Shown here: positions 14,601-24,765 of the stretch, piece by piece
How the letters are laid out: every line of letters starts with the position of its first letter
Position numbering within the stretch: position 1 is the first letter of the stretch
Assembly: GCF_029931775.1 (NCBI RefSeq)
Contig: NC_079312.1
Location: 11,043,821-11,107,820, forward strand
Length of the DNA: 64,000 nt
Direction of reading: 5' to 3'
Source of the DNA: Euleptes europaea
Lineage: Eukaryota; Chordata; Lepidosauria; Squamata; Sphaerodactylidae
The notes under the pieces: generated by a model
What the model was told of the DNA's origin: nothing
Database searches by the model: none
What the model saw: only the letters and a program-made list of their open reading frames with translations
Made by a program: the position numbers and the translations under genes

Positions 14601-16362
14601 TCTGCAGGTGGAAGTGAAGTCTGGGGATCAAGCAGTACCAAAGCACAACTACAGAAGGAAATGGGAAGTAAAAAAGAAGCAGAGGAAGAAAATGGCTGGT
14701 TGTCAGAGCAGAAATAAGCCAGATGTCTTAGCCCAAAATGAAATATGGAAAAGAAAGAGAAGGCATAAGGGTTCAATGGAGAAGAACACGTTGAGCTGCA
14801 ACTTCCATGTTAAAACATGTCTTACTCTTACAAAATATTGGAAAATGTATAAATGCTTAGAATGTGGAAATAGCTTCCACTGGAGTAGTGCACTAAAGGC
14901 TCATGAAAGGATACACTCAGGGGAGAAGCCATACAAATGCTTGGAGTGTGGAAAGTGCTTCTCTCACAGTGGTTGCCTGAAGAAACATCAAAGAGTTCAC
15001 ACAGGGGAGAAGCCATATAAATGCTTGGAGTGTGGAAAGTGTTTCTCTCAGAATGGCAGTCTAATGATACACCAAAAGGTTCATACAGGGGAGAAGCCAT
15101 ATAAATGCTTGGAGTGTGGAAAGTGCTTCTTTCGCAATGGTGATCTGAGGAAACATCACAGGATTCACACAGGTGAGAAACCACATAAATGCTTGGAGTG
15201 TGGAAAGTGCTTCTCTCGCAGTGGTTGCCTGAGGACACATCAAAGAGTTCACACAGGGGAGAAGCCATATAAATGCTTGGAGTGTGGAAAGTGTTTCTGT
15301 CACAATGGCAGTCTAATGGTACACCAAAAGGTTCATACAGGGGAGAAGCCATATAAATGCTTGGAGTGTGGAAAGTGCTTCTCTCACAATGGTGATCTGA
15401 GGATACATCACAGGATTCACACAGGGGAGAAGCCACATAAATGCTTGGAGTGTGGAAAGTGCTTCTCTCAAAGTGGTTCCCTGAGGACACATCAAAGAGT
15501 TCACACAGGGGAGAAGCCATATAAATGCTTGGAGTGTGGAAAGTGTTTCTGTCACAATGGCAGTCTAATGGTACACCAAAAGGTTCATACAGGGGAGAAG
15601 CCATATAAATGCTTGGAGTGTGGAAAGTGCTTCTCTCGCAATGGTGATCTGAGGAAACATCACAGGATTCACCCAGGGGTGAAGCCATTTAAATGCTTGG
15701 AGTGTGGAAAGTGCTTCTCTCACAATGGTGATCTGAGGAAACATCACAGGATTCACACAGGGGAGAAACCACATAAATGCTTGGAGTGTGGAAAGTGCTT
15801 CTCTCACAGTGGTTGCCTGAGGAAACATCAAAGAGTTCACACAGGGGAGAAACCATATAAATGCTTGGAGTGTGGAAAGTGCTTCTCTCACAATGGTGAT
15901 CTGAGGAAACATCACAGGATTCACACAGGGGAGAAACCAAATAAATGCTTGGAGTGTGGAAAGTCCTTCTCTCACAGTGGTTGCCTGAGGAATCATCAAA
16001 AAGTTCACACAGCGGAGAAGCCATATAAATGCTTGGAGTGTGGAAAGTGCTTCTCTTTGAATGGAAATCTAATGAGACACCTAAAGGTTCACACAGGGGA
16101 GAAGCCATATAAATGCTTGGAGTGTGGAAAGTGCTTCTCTCACAATGGTGATCTGAGGAATCATCAAAGGGTTCACACAGGGGAGAAGCCATATAAATGC
16201 TTGGATTGTGGAAAGTGCTTCTCTAACAATGGTTATCTGAGGAATCATCAAAGGGTTCACACAGGGGAGATGCCATATAAATGCTTGGAGTGTGGAAAGT
16301 GCTTCTCTAACAATGGTTATCTGAGGAATCATCAAAGGGTTCACACGGTAGAAGCCATATAA
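5699..16362 (+). CDS. Gene A: KRAB C2H2 zinc-finger protein, 18 fingers (three-exon model)
   Basis: Likely a nuclear DNA-binding repressor of the KRAB-ZNF family. Exons: 5699-5779 (ATG, 27 codons, donor gtgagt), 7576-7705 (KRAB-A box, 130 nt, acceptor ttcttctttcag, donor gtaaat), 14534-16362 (linker plus fingers, acceptor tcgtatgcag). Phases 0 and 1 match and the sum is 2040 nt, 679 aa. KRAB-A is at about residues 28-70 with [20 protein letters not shown]; the usual DV is QV and the MLE corepressor contact is TEE. Fingers run from residue 176; 18 units of C-X2-C-X12-H-X3-H with TGEKP linkers, nearly all with an extra Cys in CGKCF. A 2-nt deletion in the last linker (~16347) brings the TAA at 16360; a 4-nt deletion near 16386 restores frame, and finger text continues to 16520. 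No KRAB-B exon was found. Introns hold LINE, LTR and SINE insertions. The exon model is inferred, but the identical model closes in block B. Confidence 0.8.
6560..7520 (+). mobile_element. LINE 3'-end fragment in the first intron, split by a solo LTR
   Basis: Shows a LINE C-terminal zinc-knuckle-like pattern ([16 protein letters not shown] in block B) and ends with 'aataaaggaatgattgaa'. Present in both blocks (B: 28450-29290), so it predates the duplication. Related to the tail at 62085-62515. Clade not assigned. Confidence 0.6.
6778..7225 (-). mobile_element. Solo LTR with 5-bp target duplication, only in block A
   Basis: 448 bp bounded by TG and CA, flanked on both sides by agaat (6773-6777 and 7226-7230). 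Block B has the empty site (tacagaatatcgc, ~28676-28690). On the minus strand a caataaac signal lies ~100 bp before the 3' end. This supports a retroviral-type solo LTR younger than the duplication. Confidence 0.85.
7576..7705 (+). CDS. KRAB-A exon 1 of block A
   Basis: 130-nt exon between ttcttctttcag and gtaaat. Phase 0 in, phase 1 out. Encodes [20 protein letters not shown] and then the [14 protein letters not shown] helix region. It differs from 29348-29477 in only a few bases (EQV here, EDV in block B). The leucine of the MLE motif is replaced by Glu. Confidence 0.9.
8092..8260 (+). repeat. Old tRNA-derived SINE fragment
   Basis: 'ggccctcgctcagtggcaga' resembles a tRNA-Ala-type A-box region and is followed by the SINE body 'ctgcagggctgggaaaggcc' plus 'cctgagacc'. 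Shared with block B (29873-30030). Confidence 0.55.
8964..8986 (+). promoter_or_regulatory. Second ZNF143-like motif, internal promoter of block A
   Basis: aactacatttcccatgaggc is the counterpart of 5590-5610. It starts a unit (about 8940-10870) paralogous to 5440-7900: promoter motif, exon 1, intron start ('aaccagtctggatttat') and KRAB exon. The second half of the motif is more diverged than in the first promoter. Confidence 0.55.
9000..10680 (+). CDS. Gene A alternative 5' module: exon 1b plus second KRAB-A exon
   Basis: Exon 1b: ATG at 9000-9002 to donor at 9149/9150 (50 codons, [20 protein letters not shown] first 20), phase 0. KRAB exon 10551-10680 (130 nt, acceptor ttcttctttcag, donor gtaagg), phase 0 to 1, encoding [20 protein letters not shown] and an EVMKENYE tail. 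Spliced to the zinc-finger exon at 14534 this gives 150+130+1829 nt = 702 aa in frame. The KRAB core is about 85% like the first module by eye. It could be an alternative promoter of gene A, or the 5' half of a gene that lost its own finger exon. The alternative N-terminus is inferred only from open frame and phase. Confidence 0.6.
10915..11165 (-). mobile_element. CR1 3'-end fragment (shared by both blocks)
   Basis: Minus-strand CR1 tail (gaatcatagagttgg ... gccgattccactgctg). Same position in block B (32547-32815), so older than the duplication. Confidence 0.8.
11166..12790. other. Intronic sequence of gene A, no gene
   Basis: Collinear with block B except for a ~810 bp difference at ~12315 (B 34300-35115). 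12420-12700 is an unnamed repeat ('gtatcctgccctcactactgg', then 'ctgggctcagggtgactaac') present in both blocks. Confidence 0.5.
12791..14317 (+). mobile_element. CR1 LINE, 5'-truncated, only in block A
   Basis: Carries reverse-transcriptase fragments ([14 protein letters not shown], then [18 protein letters not shown]) and the CR1 C-terminal region ([39 protein letters not shown]), and ends 'ctatgattctataa', the usual CR1 tail. Block B is uninterrupted here ('cattccttttgt' then 'attgtttcaataat', ~35696-35735), so the insertion followed the duplication. Frames are broken; it is dead. Confidence 0.9.
15016..15771 (+). repeat. Three-finger (252 bp) higher-order repeat inside the gene A array
   Basis: Fingers 3-5, 6-8 and 9-11 repeat the order NGSLM-type, NGDLR-type, then SG(C/S)LR-type (third copy NGDLR) in units of 252 bp with near-identical DNA. 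The pattern breaks after finger 11. This points to recent expansion by unequal exchange of three-finger blocks. Confidence 0.8.
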
Positions 16363-16599
<237 letters not shown>

Positions 16600-17245
16600 T
16601 AACCAACAGAGCATTATCATGATTCCTGTTCTCAAAAAAGCAGCAGCAAACATTGTCAGAAGCAAAATGAGGCAAGACATGGGAGCAGTAAGTGCTACTC
16701 CTTGCAATGTGATGGGAAATGTGTTGTCCGCGTTAATCCCTCGCAAGAAGTCTCTATCACAGAACAAGTGTTAATTTGCCTAATTCCAAACCATAAATTT
16801 TGACATCCCTGAAAAGTATAGTCAACTCATACTTCACGATTCAGGTGTGGAGAATCCTGACCGAATTCTGGTTTTAGGTGATAGAGATCTTATGCTCAAA
16901 TTGAACAAAGATAACATCTATGGAGATTGCACATTTGATAAAATGCCAAATAAAGTGTACCAACTGTACATGTGGTATGGCAAGGTGGGTAATTCATATC
17001 TTCCATGTATTTACGTTTTTCTCCAAAAAAAAGAACAGACATCTATAATAGAATGTTTCAAATAATGAAGTTATTGATTCCAAATCTAGCACCTCAAAAG
17101 GGTTTAGTCGATTTTGAGAATGCTTGTATGAATGCAGTGAGGATTGCCTTTCCACACGCTGAGGTCAAAGGGTGTTATTTTCATCTGTGTCAGTCTCATT
17201 AGGAAAATAAAAAATGTTGGCTTGAAGACTGAATATGAAACTAAT

Positions 17246-17714
17246 GTGCGTGTGTTAAGTGCCGTCAAGTCGTTTCCGACTCGTGGCGACCCTATGAATC
17301 AACGTCCTCCAGAGTGTTCTATCCTTAACAGCCTTGCTCAGATCTTGCAATCTGATGGCTGTGGCTTCCTTTATAGAGTCAACCCATCTCTTGTTGAATC
17401 TTCCTCTTTTCCTGCTGCCTTCAACCTTTCCTCACATGATTGTCTTTTCCAGTGACTCTTGTCTTCTCATGATGTGACCAAAGTATGACAGCCTCAGTTT
17501 AGTCATTTTAGCTTCTAGGGTCAGTTCAGGCTTGATTTGATCTAAAATTTTTTTGGCAGTCTAGGGTATCCGTAACACTCTCCTCCAACACTACATTTCA
17601 AAGGAATCTACTTTCTTCCTATCGGCTTTCTTCTTTGTCCGGCTCTCACACCCATGCATAGTAATAGGGAATACGATGGCATGAATTAACCTGATCTTGG
17701 TTGCACAGTGACAC
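17246..17714 (-). mobile_element. RTE LINE 3' fragment inside the MULE
   Basis: Begins 'gtgcgtgtgttaagtgccg' (reverse of the RTE 3' end) and is flanked by a perfect 13-bp duplication atatgaaactaat (17233-17245, 17715-17727). Confidence 0.9.
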
Positions 17715-18240
17715 ATATGAAACTAATATGAAAATTAAAATTACACTGAAGTCTCTTGCTGCATTAGCCTTTGTCCCAAAGATGATGTGAGAGGTGTTTT
17801 TGAAAAGCTTGCCGCCACATTTCCAGATGAAGACAGCTATAATGAGGTGCTCATGTGCTTCTTTTCTACATGTATTGAGGGTGCAGCAGGTAGAGATCCT
17901 CAGTTTCATATAAGAATATGGAATCATCATGATGCAGCCCTGGATCGGTCACCCAAAACTACTAACTGTTGTGAGGGATTTCACAATGCTCTTAATTCCC
18001 TGTCCGGCTGCAGTCATCCCAGTGTGTGGTTTCTATTTGATGGACTGCAGAGGGACCTGGCTTGCCACAAATTAACATTGGCAGGTCACCTGGAGGTGAA
18101 AAAGAGAAGATATGAACCATTACATGGTTGCCACTTTTGAGCAGCAATATGAGCAGGTGGAAGATAAGCTTACTTACTTAAGGAGATTGGCTAATTTGCA
18201 GTAAAGATTTATATCTGAATTATTATTTATTTGATGTATT

Positions 18241-18491
18241 GTCGAAGGCTTTCACGGTCAGAGTTCATTGGTTCTTGTAGGTTATCCGGGCTGTGTAACC
18301 GTGGTCTTGGAATTTTCTTTCCTGATGTTTCGCCAGCAACTGTGGCAGGCATCTTCAGAGTAGTAACACTGAAGGACACTGTCCTTCAGTGTTACTACTC
18401 TGAAGATGCCTGCCACAGTTGCTGGCGAAACGTCAGGAAAGAAAATTCCAAGACCACGGTTACACAGCCCGGATAACCTACAAGAACCAAT
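18241..18491. mobile_element. Penelope-like palindromic insertion with hammerhead-like cores
   Basis: 251 bp flanked by a 12-bp duplication (atttgatgtatt 18229-18240; attcgatgtatt 18492-18503, one mismatch). Positions 18268-18377 and 18381-18490 are inverted repeats of 110 bp with about one mismatch and a 3-base centre. Each arm contains CTGAAGA, a GCC/GGC stem, GAAAC and a (G/A)TC triplet, the order of a hammerhead ribozyme. Assignment to Penelope-like elements rests on that motif and layout. Confidence 0.65.
18398..18437 (+). ncRNA. Hammerhead-ribozyme-like core
   Basis: CUGAAGA (18400-18406), stem II GCC...GGC, GAAA (18427-18430), cleavage triplet GUC (18432-18434) and AGG pairing partly with the bases before CUGAAGA. 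Stem III is only the self-complementary ACGU, so activity would need a dimer. The opposite arm carries the same core on the minus strand (18321-18363) with AUC. Activity is not shown. Confidence 0.45.
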
Positions 18492-18684
18492 ATTCGATGT
18501 ATTATTTAATGTTGTTCCCTCATTTAATCCAGGGAGTCCCCATTCATTCCGTGTTTGTTTTTAACAGCTGGCAGAGATATAAAAACAGTGAAATAGCTTT
18601 ATTTTCATATCAAATAATGACAGTAAAGGAATAAAGTATATAGTTGAATAATGAATACCTTCACATAAGCGTGAACAAAATTAA

Positions 18685-18870
<186 letters not shown>

Positions 18871-18954
18871 GCTGTAATTTTCCCGTGAGAAATTAGCGTA
18901 ATCTGAAACAGTGTCGTATTGTGGATTAAATTTCAGTGGTCTAATCTCCATGTT

Positions 18955-19135
18955 CAGAGGCAGTCAACCTCTGAATACCAGTGCCAGAAGGCAAGATCAG
19001 GGAAAGACCTTGGCCTCGTTGCTTTGGTGTTGGCCCTCCAGAGGAAATCTTTGGCCACTGTGTGAGATGGTTTGCTGGACTAGATAGACCATTGGCCTGA
19101 TCAAGCAGGGCTTTCCTGAAGTTCTTACTTCCCTA
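18955..19135 (+). repeat. CR1-related 3' tail
   Basis: 'gttggccctccagaggaaat' followed by 'ggactagatagaccattggcctgatc' style text typical of a squamate CR1 tail; shared with 37865-38030. Confidence 0.5.
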
Positions 19136-19239
19136 AATATTCGTTCTCCCCTTGGAAAACCAATGGCCAGTGTCAGTTATCTTCTTCAATATCCATTAGG
19201 GCTACAATATCCCTTTGTAAGAAGAAGACAGTGCCAAGG

Positions 19240-20215
19240 CAGGACTACAGCTGCACAGCAAGAAGACAAAAATAATGACTACTGGAGAATTAGTCAACAA
19301 GGAGGAAACTGAAATTGTTCTACTCTTTGGCTCTGTGGTCAACCAAAAAGGAGACTGCAAATAAGAAATCAGAAGGAGATTGAAACTGGGAAGGGCAGCC
19401 ATGAACGTGCTAGAAAAGATTCTTAAGTGTAAGAATGTGTCACTGGCAACCAAGATCAAGTTAATTGATGCCTCACTATTTCCTATTTGTATGGTTTTGA
19501 AAGATGGACAATGAAGAAAATTGACAGGAAGAAAGTGGATTGCTTTGAAATGTGTTGGAGGAGAGTTTTACGGATACTGTAGACTGCCAAGAAGAAGAAG
19601 AGTTGGTTTTATGCCCCCACTTTCCTCTACTGTAAGAAGTCTCAAAGTGGCTTGCAATCACCTTCTCTTCCCATCCTCCACAACAGCCACCTTGTGAGGG
19701 CTGAGAGAACTGTGGCTAGCCAAGGACTCCCAGCAGGTTTCATGTGGAGGAGTGCGGAATGCAATCATGTTCTCCAGATTAGTGTCCGCCACTCATGTGG
19801 AGGAGCAAGGCATCAAACCCAGTTCTCCAGATTAGAGTCCGCCACTCTTAACCACTATACCACACTCAAGGTTCTCGATCAAATCAAGCCTGAACTGTCC
19901 CTAGAAGCTAAAATGACTCAATTGTGGCTATTGTTCTTTGGTCACATTATGAGAAGACAAGAGTCACTGGAGAAGACAGTAATGCTAGGAAAAGTTGAAG
20001 GCAATAGGAAAAGAGGAAGACCCCACATGAGCTGGATTGACTCCATAAAGGAAGCCATGGCCCTCCGTTTGCAAGAACTGAGCAAGGCTGTTAAACATAT
20101 GACATTTTGGAGGACATGGATTCATAGGATTGCCAGGGTTTGGGGTGTATTGCTGTATATTGCTCTGATGCAATGACGTCACTTTATGTTTCATATCAGA
20201 AGCAATGTTGACTAT
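19240..20215 (+). mobile_element. RTE/BovB-like LINE fragment with nested CORE-SINE
   Basis: ORF2 C-terminal text (ERWTMKKIDRKKVDCFEMCWRR-like, then KPELSLEAKMTQLWLLFFGH, GRPHMSWIDSIKEAMALRLQ). A minus-strand MIR-like CORE-SINE sits at 19591-19868. Both are also in block B (38130-38961), so older than the duplication. The tail variant from 20110 carries tgacgtca. Confidence 0.8.
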
Positions 20216-21778
20216 CTTAGCCACTCCAAATTGCTTCTTCCCATCCCTGAACTCTCCAGCCTCAATGCCGCTGTCAGCTGGCCACCGTGTCTGCTGTAGA
20301 GGTCTCCTTTGGAGAAAAAGTCTCTTCCAGAGGCAGTAAAGAAAGGAAAGAATTGGGAGCTGCCAGGGGAGGGGGATAAAAGGCAGGAGCAGGAGGAATT
20401 GGGTGTCTGGCACAGGCTGAAAGCTGAGCAGGGGCACCAGCCAGTCAGGGCGGACTGAGTTCTTGCACCCTGAAGGAACTGTACACCAACTGAAACCTGG
20501 AAGGCAGGATTTCTGCCCAGGCATACAGTTGGTATCACCTTCAGGGACCTTGAGACCCCTGCCTCCTCAAGGCTTCCATCCGCAGGAAGGGGGCAGCGGC
20601 TCATGTCTAGGGCTGATGGGTCCCCCCTCACCTCTGGCGGGAGGCATTTGGGGCAGAGGTTGGGATTGCGCCTGCGCGCGCCGACACATGTGTACATCAC
20701 TTCCAGTTTACAACTGGAAGTGCCACCTCGCGAGGAGCCTTATACCACAAACTCTTAAAGGGCTCCTTGCAATGTGGCTGGAAGTGACATGCTACGGTGT
20801 TTATGTGCGCATGGACATTTGCCTGCTGACCCTCAGCTGGTCGACGAGCAGAGGGGTGAATTGCCTGGGGTTTGCTTGCCACCACCGGGCACCTGGCAAC
20901 CCTACTCATATCTGAAGCGGCCGTTGAACCCAGGTCAAAGGAGGGATAGGAAGAAATGGGAGAATGGGCCTTCTGGCTGGAGCAAGACTGATCATGGAAA
21001 GAGTTGGCTGCCTATATATGATGACAGAGCAGTTACATCGACTTCTCTGCAGATCTCTGGCTTGTGAGTTGTCTGTGCTGGAGACTGGGGAGGATAAGAT
21101 ACCCAGTGGGGGAGTGGCCCAGGGGTGGTTATGCTACCGTCCATCATTAGTTTGCTCTTTCATTTCCATAAGCAAATGGAATTTGCTAGTTCATGCTGGC
21201 AATTTAATTACTTTAATTGTGATTGGTTATACACGTGCATGTGAGAAAAGCATACTATAAATGACATAAATAAGGTGGTTGAATATAATTGTTATCAGTA
21301 GTATATTTGTTACTTTACATGCTATATCAGAAATGCGTAAAACTTGAAATGGCAACCAGCGGGAGCTTCAGGGAAGGGACATGAGGATTGTGTGCAGCAT
21401 TATCTGCACCAGGGTGTTACTTCCAGGGACCATCTGGCACTTATGTCGGGTAGCTCTAGGAATTATAGGAAGCTCTATGGTTTCCCCAGAAGTGCTGTCG
21501 CAGCACAGGGGAAGCTCATTTTTGTTTTCTCCTGGGTAATGAAGGCTGCTGGTGGGCTGGCAGACCTACCCTGTGGTGTTTGGAATTAGTTGTTATTTGT
21601 AATTTGAAACAATCCCACAAAGAATCTTGAACAGTATTTCCTTTGCAGAATATTTCCATCTCAAGCCAAATTCCAATGTATTCTGTGGTTAAAAAAAAAA
21701 AAGGTTCCACTATACCAAAAATGTTTGTGTTGGCAGAAGTCACTGGCAATGTTGACAGATCCCAACACTTAACATAAA
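20216..21778. other. No gene or repeat recognised
   Basis: GC-moderate sequence between blocks A and B. A TATA-like ggataaaagg at 20370 and open frames of 100-150 codons occur, but none has recognisable domains or splice context. Confidence 0.4.
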
Positions 21779-22490
21779 ATCATAGAGTTGGAAGGGGCCA
21801 TGCAGGCCATCTAGTCCAACACCCTGCTTAATGCAGGATCAGCCCTACAGCATCCCTGACAAGTGTTTGTCCAGTCGCTGCTTGAAGACTGCCAGTGAGG
21901 GGGAGCTCACCACCCCTCTAGGTAGCTGATTCCACTGCTGGACAACACTTACTGTAAGAACTTTTTCCCTAATATCCAGCCTGTACCTTTTCACCTGCAA
22001 TTAAAACCCATTATTGCAAGTCCTATCCTCTCATGATCTCCCTAAGGTCAGCATTGCTGACAGATGGCCATCTAGCCTCTGCTTAAAAACCTCCAGGGAA
22101 GGAGAGCTTACCACCTTCTGAGGAAGCCTGTTCCACTGAGGAACTGCTGTGTTAGAAAATTCTTCCTAACGTCTAGCCGGAAACTCCTTTAATTTTAACC
22201 CACTGGTTTTGGTCCAGCTTGTCTACATTATTCTTAAACTGCGGTGCCCAAAACTGAACACAGTACTCTAGGTGAGGTCTAACCAGAGCAGAGGAAAGTG
22301 GTACCATCACTTTGCGTGATCTGGACACTATGCTTCGGTTGATGCAGCCCAAGATTGAATTTACTTTTTAGCTACCGCATCTCACTGCTCACTCATGTTC
22401 AGCGTTTGGTCTACTAAGATCCCAAGATCGTTTTCACACACACTATTGCTAAGGCGAGTCTCCCCCCCATTGAGGAGACAGGCAGGGTAA
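21779..22490 (-). mobile_element. Two joined CR1 3'-end fragments
   Basis: 21779-22035 ('atcatagagttggaaggggc' type) and 22036-22490 ('tcagcattgctgacagatgg' type, then 'gaggtctaaccagagcagag') are minus-strand CR1 tails of different subfamilies. Confidence 0.8.
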
Positions 22491-22729
22491 AAAATATAGT
22501 AAGTAATAAAAATAAATAAATAAATGGTGCAAATGTGTCCTAAGGCCATGCATTCCCTGATTTTGCATATTTTGTTCTTGCCAAGGACGGCCAAAGTCAT
22601 GGTAACGAAAGCTTGGGGTTAGGCAAGAAAGTATATGGGGGGAAGATAAACATAGGGGACAATAGGGAGACAGAAGCACAGAGATTCAACGCAGGAAACG
22701 CCATGCCAGCCCTCATTGAAAAGATCCTC

Positions 22730-22808
22730 CTTGTCCCACCAGTGAAAATATTCCCCCTTGTTCCACCAGTGAAAATATTCCCCCTTGTTCCATCTACTTC
22801 AGTGAAAA
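22730..22808. repeat. Short tandem repeat, ~28 bp unit
   Basis: ccaccagtgaaaatattccc with flanking cttgt repeats twice and a diverged third time. The rest of 22491-23517 shows no recognised gene. Confidence 0.8.
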
Positions 22809-23517
22809 TGAACTCAGGAAGAGCCCTGCCGGATCAGACCAAGGGTCATCTAGACCAAGGGAAGGCAGACAATATGCTTCTGAAACTTAAAGGCTCCCCC
22901 CCCTCGCATGAAATTTGAGAGGTACCAGTCACCAAATGGCTGCTTGGTGGTAGGGCTAGACACAAAATGGCATCTTGTACAAAAATTGTAGGATTTTGGA
23001 ACAAGCCTGGAGTTCCCGAGTGGATAATACTGTATTCTGCTGTTTCCCCAAAGCAAACGTCCAGCGCCAGAGGCACACCGGGAGGTAAACCAACCTAGGG
23101 AAAGGGCCCCGCCCCCCAAAGGAAGGCAGGCGAGCCTGCCAAGCTAGTCCTGCGAGGTTTGGCCATGTTTTTAGATTTTTGCTGCCCTGTGTCGGGCACC
23201 TCCTGTCCCATGCAGAGCAGACTGGGGGTGGCGAAGTCCTTCGGTGCCCTGGGGTAAGGCTGGGTGCCTACTTCTGCACACCTCACACGGCAAGTCACCC
23301 AGGATGCCAACAGCAGATTTTGCCTGCCCTTCATTTTGAGGCAGTGGGGCCACAGCAAGCCCCACCCCAGGCCATTGACCCAATGAGACTTTCCCTAGTG
23401 GCCTTCATAGCCAACCCACCCTGCTATCACCCCAAATTATAATGTGCCCCACAAGGGGAAACTGCCTGTATGTTTTTCCTAGAAGACATAAATAGCAGTT
23501 TTGATGCCGGGGGAAGG

Positions 23518-23740
23518 AGCCAATAGCATGCTTAAGATTGGAAACTACCTGGAGATTTTGGGGGTTGGAGCCTGAGGAGGATGGTGTTTGGGGAGAGGAG
23601 GGGCTTCAGTGGGGTATAATGCCATAGAGTCCGCCTTTCAAAGTGGCCATCCCCCCCCCCCGGTGAACTGATCTCTGTCGCCTGGAGATCAGATATAATA
23701 GCAGATCTCCAGCCTCCACCTGGGGATTGGCAACCCTAAG
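23518..23740. repeat. gggttgcc/ggcaaccc TIR element
   Basis: Body 'cctggagattttgggggttg' and 'ggggtataatgccatagagt', ending 'ggattggcaaccctaa'. Confidence 0.7.
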
Positions 23741-24765
23741 TGTGCTTCTTTCCCATTCACAGATGAATGGGAAGTTGATGGTTGGCAGCTTCACTACTTT
23801 GTGCATTAGTTTCCCCATATAGTTGTTTTGGTTGACGTCTATAAAAAGTTGCCAAGATAGGATCCTGTCAGTTTTGTGTTTGTGATAAATCTGAATACAA
23901 AAATCTGTACTGAAGCTTACCAACAGCAGGTTACCTATATATTTTTAAATCATAAATTAATCCTGTCGCTTTCTCAGCATGTTTCGATCCCTAACTTCAT
24001 ATGGAAGAAATATGTTTCAAGTTAGCATGCATGCACTCCTAATTTTTGCTATAATTGCATGGTTAAGGACACAGGTTAATTGGCATCTGGTTCCTACAAA
24101 TATTTATTACTAATAGTTCACTGACTTCTGAGACAGTGTGAGGGGTGTGTGTGTGTGTCAATCTGAGTCAGATCCCCCCTGCCCGCAGTCTCTGTGGACT
24201 TCGGAGACTGCAGGCAGCAGCAATCTGCCCACCGCCTGAGCTAGATTGGCATCCCCTAAGGCCTCTGAGATTGAGGGCCGCAGATCCCATCACTTACATT
24301 GGCGTCCCCTGCAACCCTGATCTCGGGGGCAACAGGGGATGAGGATCTAAGTGCTGGGCTGCAAGCCCCCCTTCTTCCCAGGAGTCAGACCCCAGACAAC
24401 TTGCGGGTTGGACAACAGCGCTCAAGGGGCCGGATCCGGCATATGGGCCATATTTTTGACACCCCTGGTCTGGTTGGTCATCTCAGAAGTGACGACAGCA
24501 CTGAACACACAACACACAATGAATGCAGGGCTTGGGAAGAGGGTAAGAATGACCAGGCCCCACCTGGGGGTTTGCAACCCTAATAACAACCCCTTCAGGG
24601 CGCAAAGAAGAGCTCATTTGCTGGCTCTGCCTCTCCTGTTTCCCAGCAAGAGTAGGAATGACACTGACCCTCCCTCTGCTCCTCTGGGAAGGAAATGTTC
24701 TCTCCTGCCCTGTTTTTTGAGGCCAGGCCTTCCTCTTCCCTCCAGCTCCCATCCTTCACTTGAAG

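Noticed and set aside
14828-16344. Long open frames (up to 286 codons) on the minus strand across the gene A finger array, and similar ones opposite gene B
   Set aside because: They are repetitive mirror images of the 84-bp finger repeat ([12 protein letters not shown]-type text); repeat structure keeps them open. No independent evidence of coding.
20463-20915. 150-codon open frame in the inter-block region
   Set aside because: No domain, no splice context, competing frames on the other strand; GC-rich non-coding DNA is enough to explain it.
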